This document shows, piece after piece, positions 44,544 to 57,632 of a stretch of DNA of 64,000 nucleotides. The position numbers and the translations under genes were made by a program. The DNA comes from Blasia pusilla. Lineage: Eukaryota > Marchantiophyta > Marchantiopsida > Blasiales. The stretch lies in assembly GCA_050084515.1 (NCBI GenBank), contig CM114274.1, positions 26,102,001 to 26,166,000 of the forward strand, given 5' to 3'. Each line of letters starts with the position of its first letter. Position 1 is the stretch's first letter. Below the pieces are notes generated by a model that saw nothing but the letters and a program-made list of their open reading frames with translations, was not told the origin of the DNA and searched no databases.

Positions 44544-47200
44544 AGTTGCCAAAGAGGATGAGCATCAGAATTGGAACTTGACCAGCGATGTTTCTCGATA
44601 TCTGCTACGTGTTTGTCAAGATCTTTGGTGCGTTGGAATCCACTTCGCATAAACATTCCAATTTCACCTTCCTTGTCCCACACACATCTCGGATCAGGCA
44701 ATTATGACCTATAACACAATGAAACACCAAACGCTAGTCAAGTTTCAATTCTGCGCGAAAACTGTCAAAATGACAATTGGGTTGAGGGCCAAAAAGGGCG
44801 GACTGAGAGTACTTTCCAAAGGTAGGGGGAGGTGGGAGAAACCCAGAAATAGATGTAAGGGGGAGGGTCTCCAAGGGTGTTTGGAACCTGAATTGCACTT
44901 TGGGGAGCCACAGGGTGAACCAAGGACACGGAAGTTGGCGGTGGGGTGCGAACACCAAGCCAAGTCCAATTGAGTAGATCTCGAAGATCACCCTTAGCTT
45001 CCAACTTGTCACTCATTTGTTAGGTCTCGATTAGATACTCATGCGAGGTTTAGTTGGGACCGTTATATGTGCGAACGTCGTTTTAGGTGCCTAGACGATC
45101 GAGAAAAATAGTCTCACGTCTAGGAAGACTTGCCCGTGTTGGAAAACGAAGAGTTAAGACTTGTGGAGCTTGCTGAATGGCTCGAGTTGAATATTCCGGG
45201 CTGAGTTGAAAACTCGGGAGTTTGAAGGCCGATTGACTCAAACCAAGACTAATGAAAATGTGTGCGACTTAATCAACATATGTTTCCACAACATTTGAGA
45301 TTGACATTCAAAGACCTACTCAACATATGTTTCCACAACATTTAAGATTGATATTCGAAGCATACGTGCAATCTTAATGGTCAGCCTGCCATTAGTTTGA
45401 GGTTTACTTTGAGGTTGTACACGGTTGAAGGTGGAACGGGTCTCAACCTTCAACCGTCTCCGAAAGAGCTTTGGACTGTTGAGGTAAGTTTGCTGAGGAG
45501 GGTGACGAAATGGAACCCCACTCGGATTTGTCCATACTTCTAGACGTGGCGTTTAGAAGAGGTCTCGAGGGTTTTGGTGTCGGCCAAATTCATCTCACTT
45601 CTCGTTGCCCATGCGCGTGTGGGACGATAAGGCTACCGAATCGAAAGTGTACACACTTTCGATTCCTTTTGTAGTCCATCGTCGAACGTTTAGGTGCAGA
45701 ATTCCTGGCAGCTGTGGCGATGGCGATGGTGCAGGGATTCAGCGGCGTCGGCGTCTTCTTGAGCCTCCAGTAGTGCTACTCAAATAACTCTCTCTGATTG
45801 ATCAGACTCACGAATCCGCTGTAACCTCTCGGGGCAGCCCCTGCCAACTTCACGCTGCCGATGAGGAGCGTGCCTCGTGATAAGTGGAAGAACGCTCTCC
45901 GGATCGCAAGACTGCTTCACCTGCTGAGAGAAGGTGTGCGTATTCGGAATCCTGTCACTTCGTCTCGCGCGAGCGAGGATTCAAGTGGAATAGCCCCGTT
46001 CGCCTCGGAAGCTCTGGGCAGTTCGTCCTGCCGGTCAGATTCGCTCGATTGCTCAAACGCAGAATTCTCCTGCGTCTCCGAGAATATGCTGGAGCGTGAG
46101 GACCTCCACTCTCCTCCGCCATAGCCAGAAGAACCTACAGGCAGATGCTGAAACACAGCCCTACTGTTTGCGGTGGACTTTTTACACTATGGGCCAGATC
46201 GGCTGCTTCCTCCCTGGGATTGGACCCGGAATGGACCTCCATGGGCATGGGCCCTCGCTCTCCCTCGAGAGCCTCCGCCCTATCGGAGCTCTCTTTTTCG
46301 CGGGCCGATCTCCCGAACGAATGATGAATCACCATCATCAAATCAAATGAGGTTTGTCCCCTGAGATATCCAGATTCCAGACGACCCACTGCTTCCGAGC
46401 GCTCAGATGCAGCCGTGCGTCCGGACTCCTGGAGAAGTGGAGGAGCCTCACTGTTGTTCGCCGGGCCCTGGCGAGAGCCTGAGATTCCGAGAACCAGACA
46501 AACCATCTCCTATCTTTGGTCCGCTCGAACGCGCATCCGTGCCCGCCTGCGTGCGTACATGCGGGTTCCGAGGTAGCATCCCTGTTGGCTCGTCACCTGC
46601 TCCTGTTTGTGATTGGAATCCATCTCGCAGCCTGAGGGCTCCATGTTCGACTTGGAAACCGCAACAGCGCCGTCGAAAATTCGCGCTCATGCCTTGCGAC
46701 TGCATCACTGCAACATTGAGAGTTCCGTGTTCAAGTTCGAAAACAGGAGCTCGGCACCTCCTCCGAATTTGCGCTCATGCGATTGATCCGAGCCCGGGAG
46801 CAGGAGATATCCCAACCCGCCACTTACCACGTCGAAAATTCAACTCATCGGATTCCATCCTCGAAATGGAGAGCCCCCGTGCTCAAGTTCGCAAACTGCG
46901 ACTTACATATCGCGGCCTCGAAAGTCGCGGTCATGTGATTCGAAGCGGAGCAGGAGGAGAGCTTCACTTTCCAAGTTCGGAAACTGCAACTCAGCCGCTT
47001 GAAAATTCGTGCTTCATGGTGGGAGTAGTTCCCTGAGCTAATCGACAAACCGAATCGTTCGTCGGGACATTGTGCGACCATGGATCGGATTGTTGTTATG
47101 TCACTAATAGCGCATTTCGATGGTCAGCACCCGCGAATTCTGGTCGACCATGAGTGAGTGAATGAATGAATAGTTGACTAGCGAATCCTCGAGCAATCAC
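44544..47200. other. Spacer with possible gene remnants
   Basis: The minus strand 44701-44544 has an open stretch (CVWDKEGEIGMFMRSGFQRT and on) that looks protein-like and ends exactly at element 2, so it may be an exon that the element interrupted. I cannot identify it. A 47-bp tandem duplication lies at 45272-45364 and degenerate ~100-bp repeats at 46640-47010. No intact gene. Confidence 0.4.
46640..47010. repeat. Degenerate ~100-bp tandem repeats
   Basis: Four diverged units share CAAGTTCG.AAACTGC.ACT and TCGAAAATTCGCGCTCATG. They fall inside a 209-codon open frame (46407-47036) that otherwise looks non-coding. Confidence 0.5.
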
Positions 47201-47647
47201 CACTTCAGACGAGCCCCACAAAAGAGTTGAGATGGATAGACTTCCAAACTTTACTAAATCTGATTAATTCCCTAATCCGATTGCCTTGGCATTTTATTGG
47301 TAGAATGAGTCGTCTTTCGGGAGGTTGAGTCGTGTGCTCAATGCTCATCATCTTCATATGAAAAATCAAACCAAAGGGTTGGAAACATACTATCGGGAAG
47401 GTGAGGTAAGGGAAGCTCGCACTTTTAAAAAAAACTTAAAACACTGGAGCCTTATAAAAGAAAAAAAAATTATATAGGAGGGTTGTCAAGGGCGCGACGT
47501 GGTATCAATGTACTAACTAGTTTATTCTATTATTTGATGATAGCTTCAAATGGTGACACTTTTTGGTTTAAGAATTTATGACGAGTGGCGTTTTTTTTTA
47601 TTAATCTGAGTGACGTATATATATGTATAATTATAGGACCGTGCATA
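47201..47647. other. AT-rich spacer
   Basis: No gene or clear repeat seen. Confidence 0.5.
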
Positions 47648-47820
47648 TCTATATAATTAAAAGATGATGGGGTTTGAGGACCCCTTCCTCCGGTATTGAC
47701 ACGTGTCTACTTTTGCCTCCTTTGGTGCTGACACGTGTAATGTTTAACCGATGTTGTCTTAACATGTAACTTAACTGAACTGATATCTTTCACTCGCGCA
47801 CAGCCCGAGTAGTATACTAG
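47648..47820 (+). mobile_element. Minimal non-autonomous Helitron (intact ends)
   Basis: 173 bp, TCTATATAATTAAAAG at the 5' end after an A, CTAG (47817-47820) at the 3' end before a T. A hairpin, ACTCG/CGAGT (47792-47810), lies six bases upstream of CTAG. All the terminal hallmarks are present. Confidence 0.75.
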
Positions 47821-49240
47821 TATATGTATAATACATGACCGGGAGGACCGTGTCCCTCGCGGGTCGTAACGAGTACACATTATGGCCGAGGACCTGTTAT
47901 TACTAGCATCAAATTGAAATGATCTACTTTAGAGACTAGCAAGTTGCCCATAGGTGCCTATGTTATGGAGTGTCCCTCTTTCTCTGTTGTCCATTCACCT
48001 TTTTTTCACGCTAGAATGGATCATAAATGAAGATTTTGAGAGACCAAGGAGTATCACCAAAGGTGAGCATAGTTGACACCACACATCCACTATAGAGGTG
48101 TGGCCATGGGGGTAATCCTCAATTTATATTATAGATTTCTTTCTCATAAGCTCCTAAGTTGCAAACTTATGAATGCAAGTCGTAAGCCCTCCCTCATACA
48201 CTTATTTCTTACTATGCTCTTAATTGGTTAGTGCACTATGTGATAGGCAGGATGATTTATTTTGTAAGGTTGTGTAGGTTCAAATCCTATTTATGAATAA
48301 ATAAAATAATCATACCCCAAAAAAAGAGTAATATATGAAAATGCAATCCTTTTAGTGTACATGCTTTATCTATTTTTTGAAGGATAAAAAATCAGAAAGG
48401 AAGTAAAAAAACTGCTCCATCTAAAAGAAAAAAATAAGTGGTTCTTGGGAGGACATGTGTAAGAAAGGGAAGTGCTTACTCTCTTAAAGTGTCTTCTAAT
48501 AATAGCATGGATAGCAAACAATTGGCATGCAACTTGCCATATTATAATAAGGGGAGACCTGGGGGAGTTATTAAAAATCAAGAGAGGATGACTTGCATGC
48601 ACATCTTATTTTATATTTAAACCCAAATATGAAAAGAGGTTAAGTTTGGACAAAATTTGGCCAAGATTAACTTTCAACAAGTAAGTTTTGCAAATTAGTT
48701 ATCTACTCAATATACCAATCAAGGCTACATGATACTACATGTACATAAATCACAAATTAAGGAGCTTGTAGTGTAAAGAGGAGTCTACCCATTAGAGAGA
48801 ATTTTGAGAGGCTCATCTTTCGTAATAAAACCTTCCAACCACAAGCTTGTTCAAATTATGGCCTCATATTTAATGTGTAGCTCTTAATTGGAGGGTGGGT
48901 TTAGCTTGATAAATAATTTTCACGAATAGAAATTAGAGGGGCTTCGTAAAACATGATGCTCTTAGCATCATTGAATAATAGCCAAGCCAAATCCATTTTC
49001 AACGTAAGGGAATCTAGGTCTAAAGAAAAGATAACCGTATGATCTTACCTTCTGATTGGAAGGCTGAATTGTAGAAAGATGAGCCTCTTCAAGTCTCTCC
49101 TTCGGATATATCTCTCTCTAAGCCCTTGAGGATGCAAGAAAGTGATCTATGAATATATGTCACCCCAACTTCCACGACACGCTCTTAAATAATCCATGCT
49201 CTTAAAAATAATTTATATTTATTATTTATTATTTTTATTT
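47821..49240. other. AT-rich spacer
   Basis: No gene recognised, apart from the SINE-like segment listed separately. Confidence 0.45.
48225..48312 (+). mobile_element. Possible tRNA-derived SINE or tRNA relic
   Basis: TGGTTAGTGCACT resembles a Pol III A box, and GGTTCAAATCC about 45 bp downstream is a near-consensus B box. An A-rich stretch follows. The cloverleaf is not maintained. Confidence 0.35.
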
Positions 49241-49534
49241 AGTTGGGTGAAGCAAACCAAAAACTCCCAATAAAGAAATTTTTTGGCATGGCCAACAAAT
49301 TGATAGTCTAACTCTAGTTATATGATTTTATACTCTTTTATATATATATGATTAATTTAATGAAATTATTCAAAAATTATTCATCCCACTCGTTTTGTTA
49401 AGGTTGAAATCCATTTCCATATCTCCAAATTTTAAAACTCCCAAAAAAATCATCTAGCTAGAGTTAGACTATCAATTTTTTGGCCATGCAAAAATTTGTC
49501 TTTATTGGAAGTTTTTGGTTTGCTTCACCCAACT
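49241..49534. mobile_element. Foldback/MITE-like element
   Basis: Inverted arms of about 88 bp (49241-49329 and 49447-49534) begin AGTTGGGTGAAGCAAACC and end in its complement, around an AT-rich centre. The arms are about 90% matched. No target duplication could be confirmed. Confidence 0.7.
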
Positions 49535-52500
49535 TCAAAATTTCCCTCAAAACTTCAAACCTTGGATTTCCTAGTGTAGGATGTAAATGGCATGCATTCA
49601 ATTTAAGCTGATCCAAAGTTTGAATTCATAATCAAGAAATTGAACAAGTTCACCTACACACTTTGGATATTGGCAAAGCCCAAGTTGGAAACACCTTAAT
49701 GGATACTCAAAACCAAACTATGTAATTATTCTTGGATCTCTTTTCCTTGTACCTTGAGGAAAAAAAATTCCTCTTTCTTTCTCATATTTTTAACATGTTA
49801 GTCGGTGCCACAAGCTTATGTTCACGGTGTGCTCCTGTCCAATTTCCACTCTTGACCATTGACCCTTCCATTATACAAATGTTCCAATACTTTAGAAATA
49901 GGAGAATTAAAAAAGAAGGTTCCCACTTTTTAGATTGGCTTCCAAAAAGGTCTCATGTAGTCAAGATTTTTAAAAGAAGGGAATTTGGATGTGTCTTGGA
50001 TTTTTCTTCCCAACCTTTTGAAAGGCCTCTTGTATGCTTCTATATTTTAGATTAAGGAGTTTAGAGGAAAGCTATATTTTATAGATTATATTGTATGGAT
50101 CTCAATTTCCTTAAGGAAAACATGTGGATGCTAGAAGATTATAGGGTACTTTTTAGAGAATTTTCGGATTAAAAAGTGAGAAAGTGTTAAAGAGATTTCC
50201 TTACCCAAGGAGCTTAGGATTTGCAACTTAACTAGCACCGGAAGAAAATTTAATAAAAAAATATTTTAAGTGATTGTACATATGTGGGTTACATTCAAGA
50301 CAAGGTAATGACCTCTTTTTTTCTTCTTCTCCATGATTTTAACAACTTCCATGAACACACCATTTTTTCCCTTCTTACAAGTCTTTCCCACAACCCATGA
50401 GCGAATGACTAACGATGACTCACGCCGCCAGCTGCCGCTCTGCCCGTCCCGTCGCAACCAAAATTTTAGAAGTATGTGTATGATACAATTGTTTTACATG
50501 GGGATTAAGTGACCTAAAATTTCACTACAAGATATCCTTAATTAAGTTTGTCTTATTACATTATGTAAATTTTTTGTGATTTATTTATAAATGATTTGGT
50601 ATTTTAAGATGATCCCATCCCCATTTGAAAGTTGGTAGAGTACCAATGTTACTATTAATACATTAGTAACCGTACTCGTACAATGCACCAGTGTCATATG
50701 TCACATCTTAGTTTATTGACATGACATGAAGTTGTCGTCACGTTTGTTGTGTCGAGAACATCGTTTCGGAAGATTTCCCTATTTTTTGTCATTTTCAACC
50801 GATAACCTTCGTGAGAACAAAAAAATCAATTGAATAAAAAAATTTCTTTTATGAAGAGTATAGTGATTTTTTTTTTTAAAAAAAACTTTCACAAGCACCA
50901 ATGGGTCTTATCATTTTCCTGCCATATTATTATTAGAGAAGCTCCAATCTTAGAGGAATAAATGTCCCCACATAGGTAGGGTCCACTTTAAACAACGCAC
51001 GTGTTCACACAAAGGAGACTACTACTTTTAAATGGACCTTCTTTTAGAAGAAAGATTCTACTTGTTTGGAAGAATAGTACCCGAAAAATTAAAAATCCAA
51101 GAATATAGATGTGGACTAGAAGAAAAAATAGAACTAAAAAAAATCTCCCATATTTGTAATATGTCAAAATCTAATGATTCCCATAAATTTCTAACCATCA
51201 TATGGACCACTCGAAGTTGGCGTGTAAGGCCTTCATATGGCATGGAGAGCATATGGGTTTTTTTTCCCATTTTGGTGAGAATAGGGTATCACGTTGCCCC
51301 TCGTGGAAAACCCCAAAATCCACAAGCATCTAAGTACATTCCACATATATATTTATACATATTTATATTTATATTTATATTTGTATAGATTTTTTCTCCT
51401 TAACTCATACTTCGCCACCCATACCCCACTCGTATCCAATACCATGGTTCAAGTTAATTGCGGCTGGCCAAAGTTGGGTGACGAGGTGATGCACCAAAGC
51501 CCAAAAAATACATTTTTTTAACTGATAAGTTAGTCCCAAGTGTATGCTTACATTCGATGCTCACCTCCCTTTTTCTTGTGGCCGTTTGTCCACCAATGCA
51601 AGATGCACAAACATAAATTATTGTATGGCAAGCAAGGCTCGTTGGTGGGTCCTTTTAAGTAGGCATTTCCAGTTTAGCCCACAATTCATCCTTCTTTACC
51701 GCTTTAATGGGCTTCACAATGTGACCACTTTACGATATCTCACTTATCCCTAGAATCCCTACAAAAGGTACCCAAACCGCCTACAAAAATGCACGTACGT
51801 ACAAGTCAAAAGGAAAAGTGTATGGCGTGCATTATTAATTGGGACCATAAGGGACTTTTATTTTCCTATTTTTAGTCCCCTAATGATTCTCGTTGGAAAT
51901 ACTTGAAATCCAAAGTTCCCAGTCTTTTAAATGAGTAATTAACCTTTAAAAATTAAAATAGAACGGCGAAACAAGAAAAAGGGCAATAGAAAATCCATTT
52001 CTTTAGTATATGCTTTTGTAATGACATGCGATGAGTTTTTTTTTTTTATGTCTTAAGAACGAAGTTCTTTTTCCACTTGTAAGTTTCGATGGTGCGATTT
52101 TAGCTCGAAAAGGGGTCATCTAAACTGCTCGAAAAGGGCCAGGGAAAGTGAGGGAACATTTAATAATAGGGTGCCTCAAAAGTGTCTCGTAAAGTTGGTA
52201 TATACTACGATTAAATTTTTTAATGGGAATGATTGTAAATGTGGGCTATCATTGTGACGCCTGCGGATGGTATGCATGCACATTCCGGTAGAAAAAATAA
52301 GTTTTTCCAAAAAAATTTGACATTTACGAGTTTTATGCTTAAAAGTGATGCTTATTCTAATATTCGGGATCAAAATGAATAATAAATATCTGGGTTCATT
52401 AAAAACAAAATTAGTGTGCTATAATTTATTGGTGCATGGAGACACCCTAACGTGTAGTAAACTATTTCTAAATCAAATACATCTTTTGGGGTTTCTAAAA

Positions 52501-55177
52501 CTTGAATTTTCTTTCATTTTCTTTCAAAAAAAGATCGTGTATTTTTCAAATTTTCCAAGAAAGTATATCCACTTTATTATAAAATAAATTTCAAAAGAGG
52601 ACAAAGAAAGGTAATCACATCACAAAAGAGGAGTCAAAAAATGCAAAAAAGAAAATGAAAACTAGCCAACGTAAACACCAACTCAACGAACTACACGATT
52701 AATAGCTTGAAACAAATCTGACAAGAACACTAGTGGTTGGTCAAACGTGAATGGACGACGAGGCGAGCGACCCCCCACCACCTCCGCACGACGTATCAAT
52801 GCCAAGGTTTGTGCACGTTGTAAGGTCACTGAGATGCATTGCTGAAAATAAGTAGTAACTACACAAAGAGAAGGATTACGGGAAGAGGCAAGGTGATGAT
52901 TTTCGAGGAAGTGGTGAGCACATGTTTTCAAGAAAATATCTAAAAACACATGTAAATGATCGAATACTTCCACAGCAAAAAGAATAAATTCATCAGTCGC
53001 ATGTCTCCAAGCAGTTTAGGCACTTGAAAATGGGGGGCTGATTTTCGTTGAGACCAATCAATTACGAAAATACTTCAAATGCAATATTCCTTTTTCAAAA
53101 TATTTTGTAAATGCTTTCCCTCCCTCCTCTCACCACAAAATCCAGCACCCCAAAAAAGCCTAAAAGGATCTTGGAAATTCTCAAGTAATCACATTACGTA
53201 CTCCCTAACATATTGTTAGAAGGAAAGCTTTTCTTAAAAACAATTGATATCATATTTCTCGTATAAGAAAAAAACTCAAAAAAACTTGAATGCAACATGT
53301 GAACGATTGACGATGATTCAACGACCCTAATGCCATAAAAAGATCCTAGCGACCTTGCCTCCTCTCCAAATTGCAAGTGTGATTGGCCCATGGAAAAAAC
53401 ATGCTCATTTTGAAGTCGACGGGACACTCAACAAAATTAAATAATTTGAAAATAAAACAGAGATTTTGAGTTTGACATCTTTGACCAACGGGGTTTACTC
53501 CTAACCCCGAACATTAATATAATCGTTTTTACGTTTATACCACTAGTACGTTACTACATGCTCGAGGCCCACAGTGCTAGTGGGAAGTTATGGGGGTCGT
53601 TCTCATTGATTAGCGACGAAAAGTACGTCCTAATGATACGAGCACGATTTCTAATCATGCTTAGGCGGCAGCCTGCTGTCATAATGCGCAAATCAATTAG
53701 CGCATGTGAAAGACTCATCATAGACCTTTTCTCACTATTCAGTACACGCACTTGACTGCAAATTAAGTGCCGATGACGCGGAGACGGCCTGCAAGGACAC
53801 GTGCAAAGGTTAGCCAGGTGGGATCACGTCATGTGGTTCCGTACCATTTTCGCATGGGCGCTCAGTGCTAACCGCAGGAAGGGACTTGTCACCGGCTACA
53901 GAGGACTGACTCACTCTACGCACTGTGGAGGTCGGTTCCGGTCAAAATCTTGATAAGAAATGTTTATTAGAAAATCGGGAGCGAATATATTATTATTATG
54001 ATGGAATTTCACGAATATTTGTATTTAAGTTAGTTTTTTTAATATAAATAAAATAATTGCAGGAGTCAGCTAGTATTTTTCGTCTATCCAATATTTTTCT
54101 GGCACCCCCTAAGCTTTTGGGCATTCTCTAAAAGCAGCCAGCTCTCTCTGGACTTCTTATAGGTCTAGTCGGTGTTTCCTAGGCCATTTTGCCTGTTTCG
54201 CGTGTTGCCGGTGTGTGGATGATTGCTCGGTGTTTCTTCAAGAAAATGCCAAGTCTCTTGCAAGAATTTGAACGTCAATTGCATTTTTCCTCAATTTTCT
54301 TTTGGTGCCAGGTTTTTTATTCCATAAATGCCATAGGTCTTTTAATTAAAGGTTAAGGTCATGAAACTCCTACCCTCCTACCTTAGCACCCAACCCTTGT
54401 TCCAAGACATACATTTGGTGCAATGCGGAAAATTCATTCTTACTCGGAAAATATGCGTCGTTTGAAAATTTTATTTGGTAGTGTTTCTAGCATGCCCGCA
54501 CACTTTCCTCTAAAAATTCTGTCAATTTTCTTACTAAATAGTTGGTTTCCGGTCACTATATTTTACGTACCAGTTTTCTCCCTCGTTGATTTTAAATCAA
54601 TTCAGAACTTTTCAAAATTTATCAGTAGAATTTACAAAGAATGCCGACACTAGCCGAGCCTTTACGTCATGCATGGTTCAAAACAATGTCCTTAAAAAAA
54701 ATTTCTTCCAACGTTTTTTTCAAATCATGTTTTTATGGCACTTCTTCATTCAAGGATCCCCAAAATTTTCATTTTAAGAAAGTACATAAATAAAATGTAA
54801 TCTTCCTACATGGATATTACTTCATTTTCAACTTGTAAATCCATTATAAACTTTGAAGGTTTGTTATTTTTATAATTATTAATCTAATTTATTATAGTTA
54901 AATAAATTAACATCAAATAGATCTCAAATATTCTTTTTTGTGTACTCCTCTGCTTAATTTAAATTCTACTTCTTACCACCATATATATGTCTTCACCCTT
55001 ATTTTATGTGGAAAACCCTCTACTCCTACGCCCTTGTTGTACCCAAAAAATCCCCTTGTCTAAAAATAAACCCCCTTGATCTTCATTATTTCGGAAAAAG
55101 GAAATCTTTTTCCCTACATCTCCTCTTGTTTTGTAACTTGTGGTTGAATCAATTTCACCATGGATTGTTTTTGAATG
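49535..55177. other. Gene-poor AT-rich region
   Basis: 5.6 kb with no recognisable gene. A segment at about 50738-50800 (TGTCGAGAACATCGTTTCGG) resembles the start of the retrotransposon relic at 16170. A 96-codon minus-strand frame at 52683-52973 has somewhat protein-like composition but no recognised domain. Confidence 0.45.
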
Positions 55178-55388
55178 TATATATTATTATGGAAGAGTGC
55201 CTTCTTGATTTGCAAACACCTCTCTGTTTGACACGTGGCAATTAGGTAGCGAGAAAATGTTTCACATGCTATGGGCAACAAGAAAAAAAATGAAATTTAT
55301 GTGCAACATCATTAATTATTTTCCTTCACGGGCTACACATTAGCTCTTTAAACCCTTTTTTATTTCTCTTGCATAGCAAGCACACTTC
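55178..55388 (+). mobile_element. Non-autonomous Helitron, tandem copy P1
   Basis: Plus-strand copy of the ~210-bp family. The 5' end has decayed from TC to TA. The 3' hairpin CTTGC-ATA-GCAAG (55368-55380) is perfect and abuts copy P2. Confidence 0.65.
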
Positions 55389-55389
55389 A

Positions 55390-55604
55390 TCTATATTATT
55401 ATGAGAGAGTGCCTTCTTGATTTGCTAACACCTTTCTACTTGACACGTGGCAATTGGGCAGCGAGAAAAATATTTCACATGCTACGGGCAACAAAAAAAA
55501 CTTGAATTTATGTGTGGTATCATTATCTCTTCCCTTCACGCGCTATACACTAATTCTTCAAACACTTTTTTTTTTTCCCGTGTATTGCATGGAACCTTAC
55601 TATT
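55390..55604 (+). mobile_element. Non-autonomous Helitron, tandem copy P2
   Basis: Starts TCTATATTATTATGAGAGAG at 55390, carries the family core, and has a weak 3' hairpin CCGTG/CATGG (55578-55592). The terminal CTAG has decayed. Confidence 0.65.
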
Positions 55605-57309
55605 CTTTTTTAAATATCGTCTCCATCTCTTATATGTAGAAGGCTATAATTAAATAGTCAAAGCCATGTGGATGAGCAACTTTCAAGTTCTAATCCCATC
55701 TAATATTCTGAATTCCCATTAAGTGCTTCGCCTCCTCCTTCTCTAACTCATTTAAAACCCTTCATGGATTAATCCAGGGATGTTTAGGCCCGAGGTTCTT
55801 AACCACTGATGTGTAAATTCTGTGTAATACCTTCCTAATAATACTTCTTAATTAAAATTTCTTACTATGAATTTTTTTGAAAAAATGAAAGGAATTATAA
55901 ATCTCAATAATTTTCTCTATTTTATGGTTGAATTTGTACACATAAAGGATTGTAAGTGTTGTTCAAGTAGGGTCAAGCTCAATAATTATAGTTAGCAATC
56001 CTCATGGAGATGTCTTCTACTTTCTTGGAAGAAAATCTCATGCATCTCGAGCATTGGAAGTAGAAGACTCGGGCCGGGTCTTGGCGTCCCAATTAATCGT
56101 ATGCATTGTAAGAATTAGTAGTTAGAGCTTAGCATCCCAGTTTGAGGTTCCGTATGCCTTCTTTGATTTGAGGCATGACCCCCTTGTTTAGCTTGTCCAT
56201 GGTCAGTAACCTAGCTTACACTTTGAAGTTTATAAACTCCCCTTGTGTGATCAAACTTTTAAGATGAAAAGATACTCAAGATAATCGTTCGAATCATAAT
56301 GCAAAATTGTCAAGAAAGCTCCCACTCTTGCAAGTTCAACGCTACATTTATAGTTGTTGCAAATTTGGACCTATTATTTCCATGCAACTTACCATCTTCT
56401 ACACATGCACTATCCTTAATTATGTATAAAAAAAATGCATTGCTATCATTCTCATATGCTAGAAATTTGGAAACGCTTTTGCGTACATTGGTTCTCTTAA
56501 AAAATCCATACAATAAACCTAAAAAATAAGCTAAAAGCATCAATGTAATTCTTAGAAGACACACTACATAAAGTATACGATCCTCAACCTACAAAATAGA
56601 TGTCAAATGATGCATCTTTTGCACCAAAGCTCTCGTAATGTAGGTCTTAGATGCACCTTCGATTCATTGGATCACCTTCACGTGGCTAGTTGAGAAGCCT
56701 CCAGTTGGTTTCACATACACCTCAAACTCTTCAAATCAACTAATGTGGCTAGTTGACATTCTGAATCGGAACTCCACTATGTTATTTATCGACTTATTGC
56801 GGGCCTGAGTTATCTCACCTCACAAACCCCACACTATCACATTTTATGGTTTGAGAGCCATCGTCCAATATTACAGGGATAAATGTCCCTCATTTTTTAG
56901 TACTTCAAATGGTGGATGGGCAAATGTCACTCCACTAGATCGAGCAACCCTGCTAAACTCTTATATGAAATCTATTATTAACCATAGATTTCATATAGTT
57001 GCTTAGCTCTTATTTATGTATCTTACCTTAATAGTTGATAATTAAATTTTTTCATAGTGAAAACCAATAAACCTATTTCAAATTATGAATTTAAAATTTA
57101 TATCCTACAAAATAGACTTTGATAGTTTTTATTTAATACTAATTTTCCATTTCCCAAAATCATTCTCATCTTTTAAATAACTCATCCTCTATGCTTGGAA
57201 AAACCATCTCCCCTCCTCTCCTCTCCTCCTTCTTTTCTCATTCGAAAGATCGTCCCATGGAGAAGAATCCGTTTCCTTTAGAAATCCTACCTTTATCCCT
57301 CCCTTGAGA
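55605..57309. other. AT-rich spacer
   Basis: No gene recognised; the short frames have no domain. Confidence 0.45.
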
Positions 57310-57387
57310 TTGGAATGATTTTACTCACAAAGGGAAGAAATGGTAGGTGAGAACCATTTCTTCCCTTTGTGAGTAAAATCATTCCAA
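57310..57387. repeat. Perfect 35-bp inverted repeat with 8-nt loop
   Basis: Arm 57310-57344 and arm 57353-57387 are exactly complementary (TTGGAATGATTTTACTCACA and on), separated by AGGTGAGA. A transcript would form an uninterrupted 35-bp hairpin. Confidence 0.95.
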
Positions 57388-57578
57388 CCATGACCCAAAC
57401 ACTTCCTCCCCTTAGCATCCTCCATCTTTGATTTAGAAATGAACATTTCCTCTTTGATTTATAAAATCGCGCTTACTCATATCCTTTTCTTCAACATCAA
57501 CATTTTCATGCTTCCTTTTTTTATCTTCTAATTATAATGAAAAATCTTAAATAAGAATATAGATTCTCCTTATCTTCT

Positions 57579-57632
57579 TTGTTATGCACATACATATTGC
57601 TACACAATTTACATCAATGTTCACATTCACAC
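57579..57632 (-). mobile_element. Relic of the retrotransposon B terminus
   Basis: The minus strand reads GATGTAAATTGTGTAGCAATATGTATGTGCATAACA, which matches the conserved end of the B repeats. No A repeat or coding sequence was recognised beside it. Confidence 0.45.

Noticed and set aside
46407-47036. 209-codon plus-strand frame
   Set aside because: It spans degenerate non-coding tandem repeats and shows no recognisable domain or splice-supported extension.
52683-52973. 96-codon minus-strand frame with protein-like composition
   Set aside because: No domain recognised, no neighbouring exons, and the setting is AT-rich spacer.
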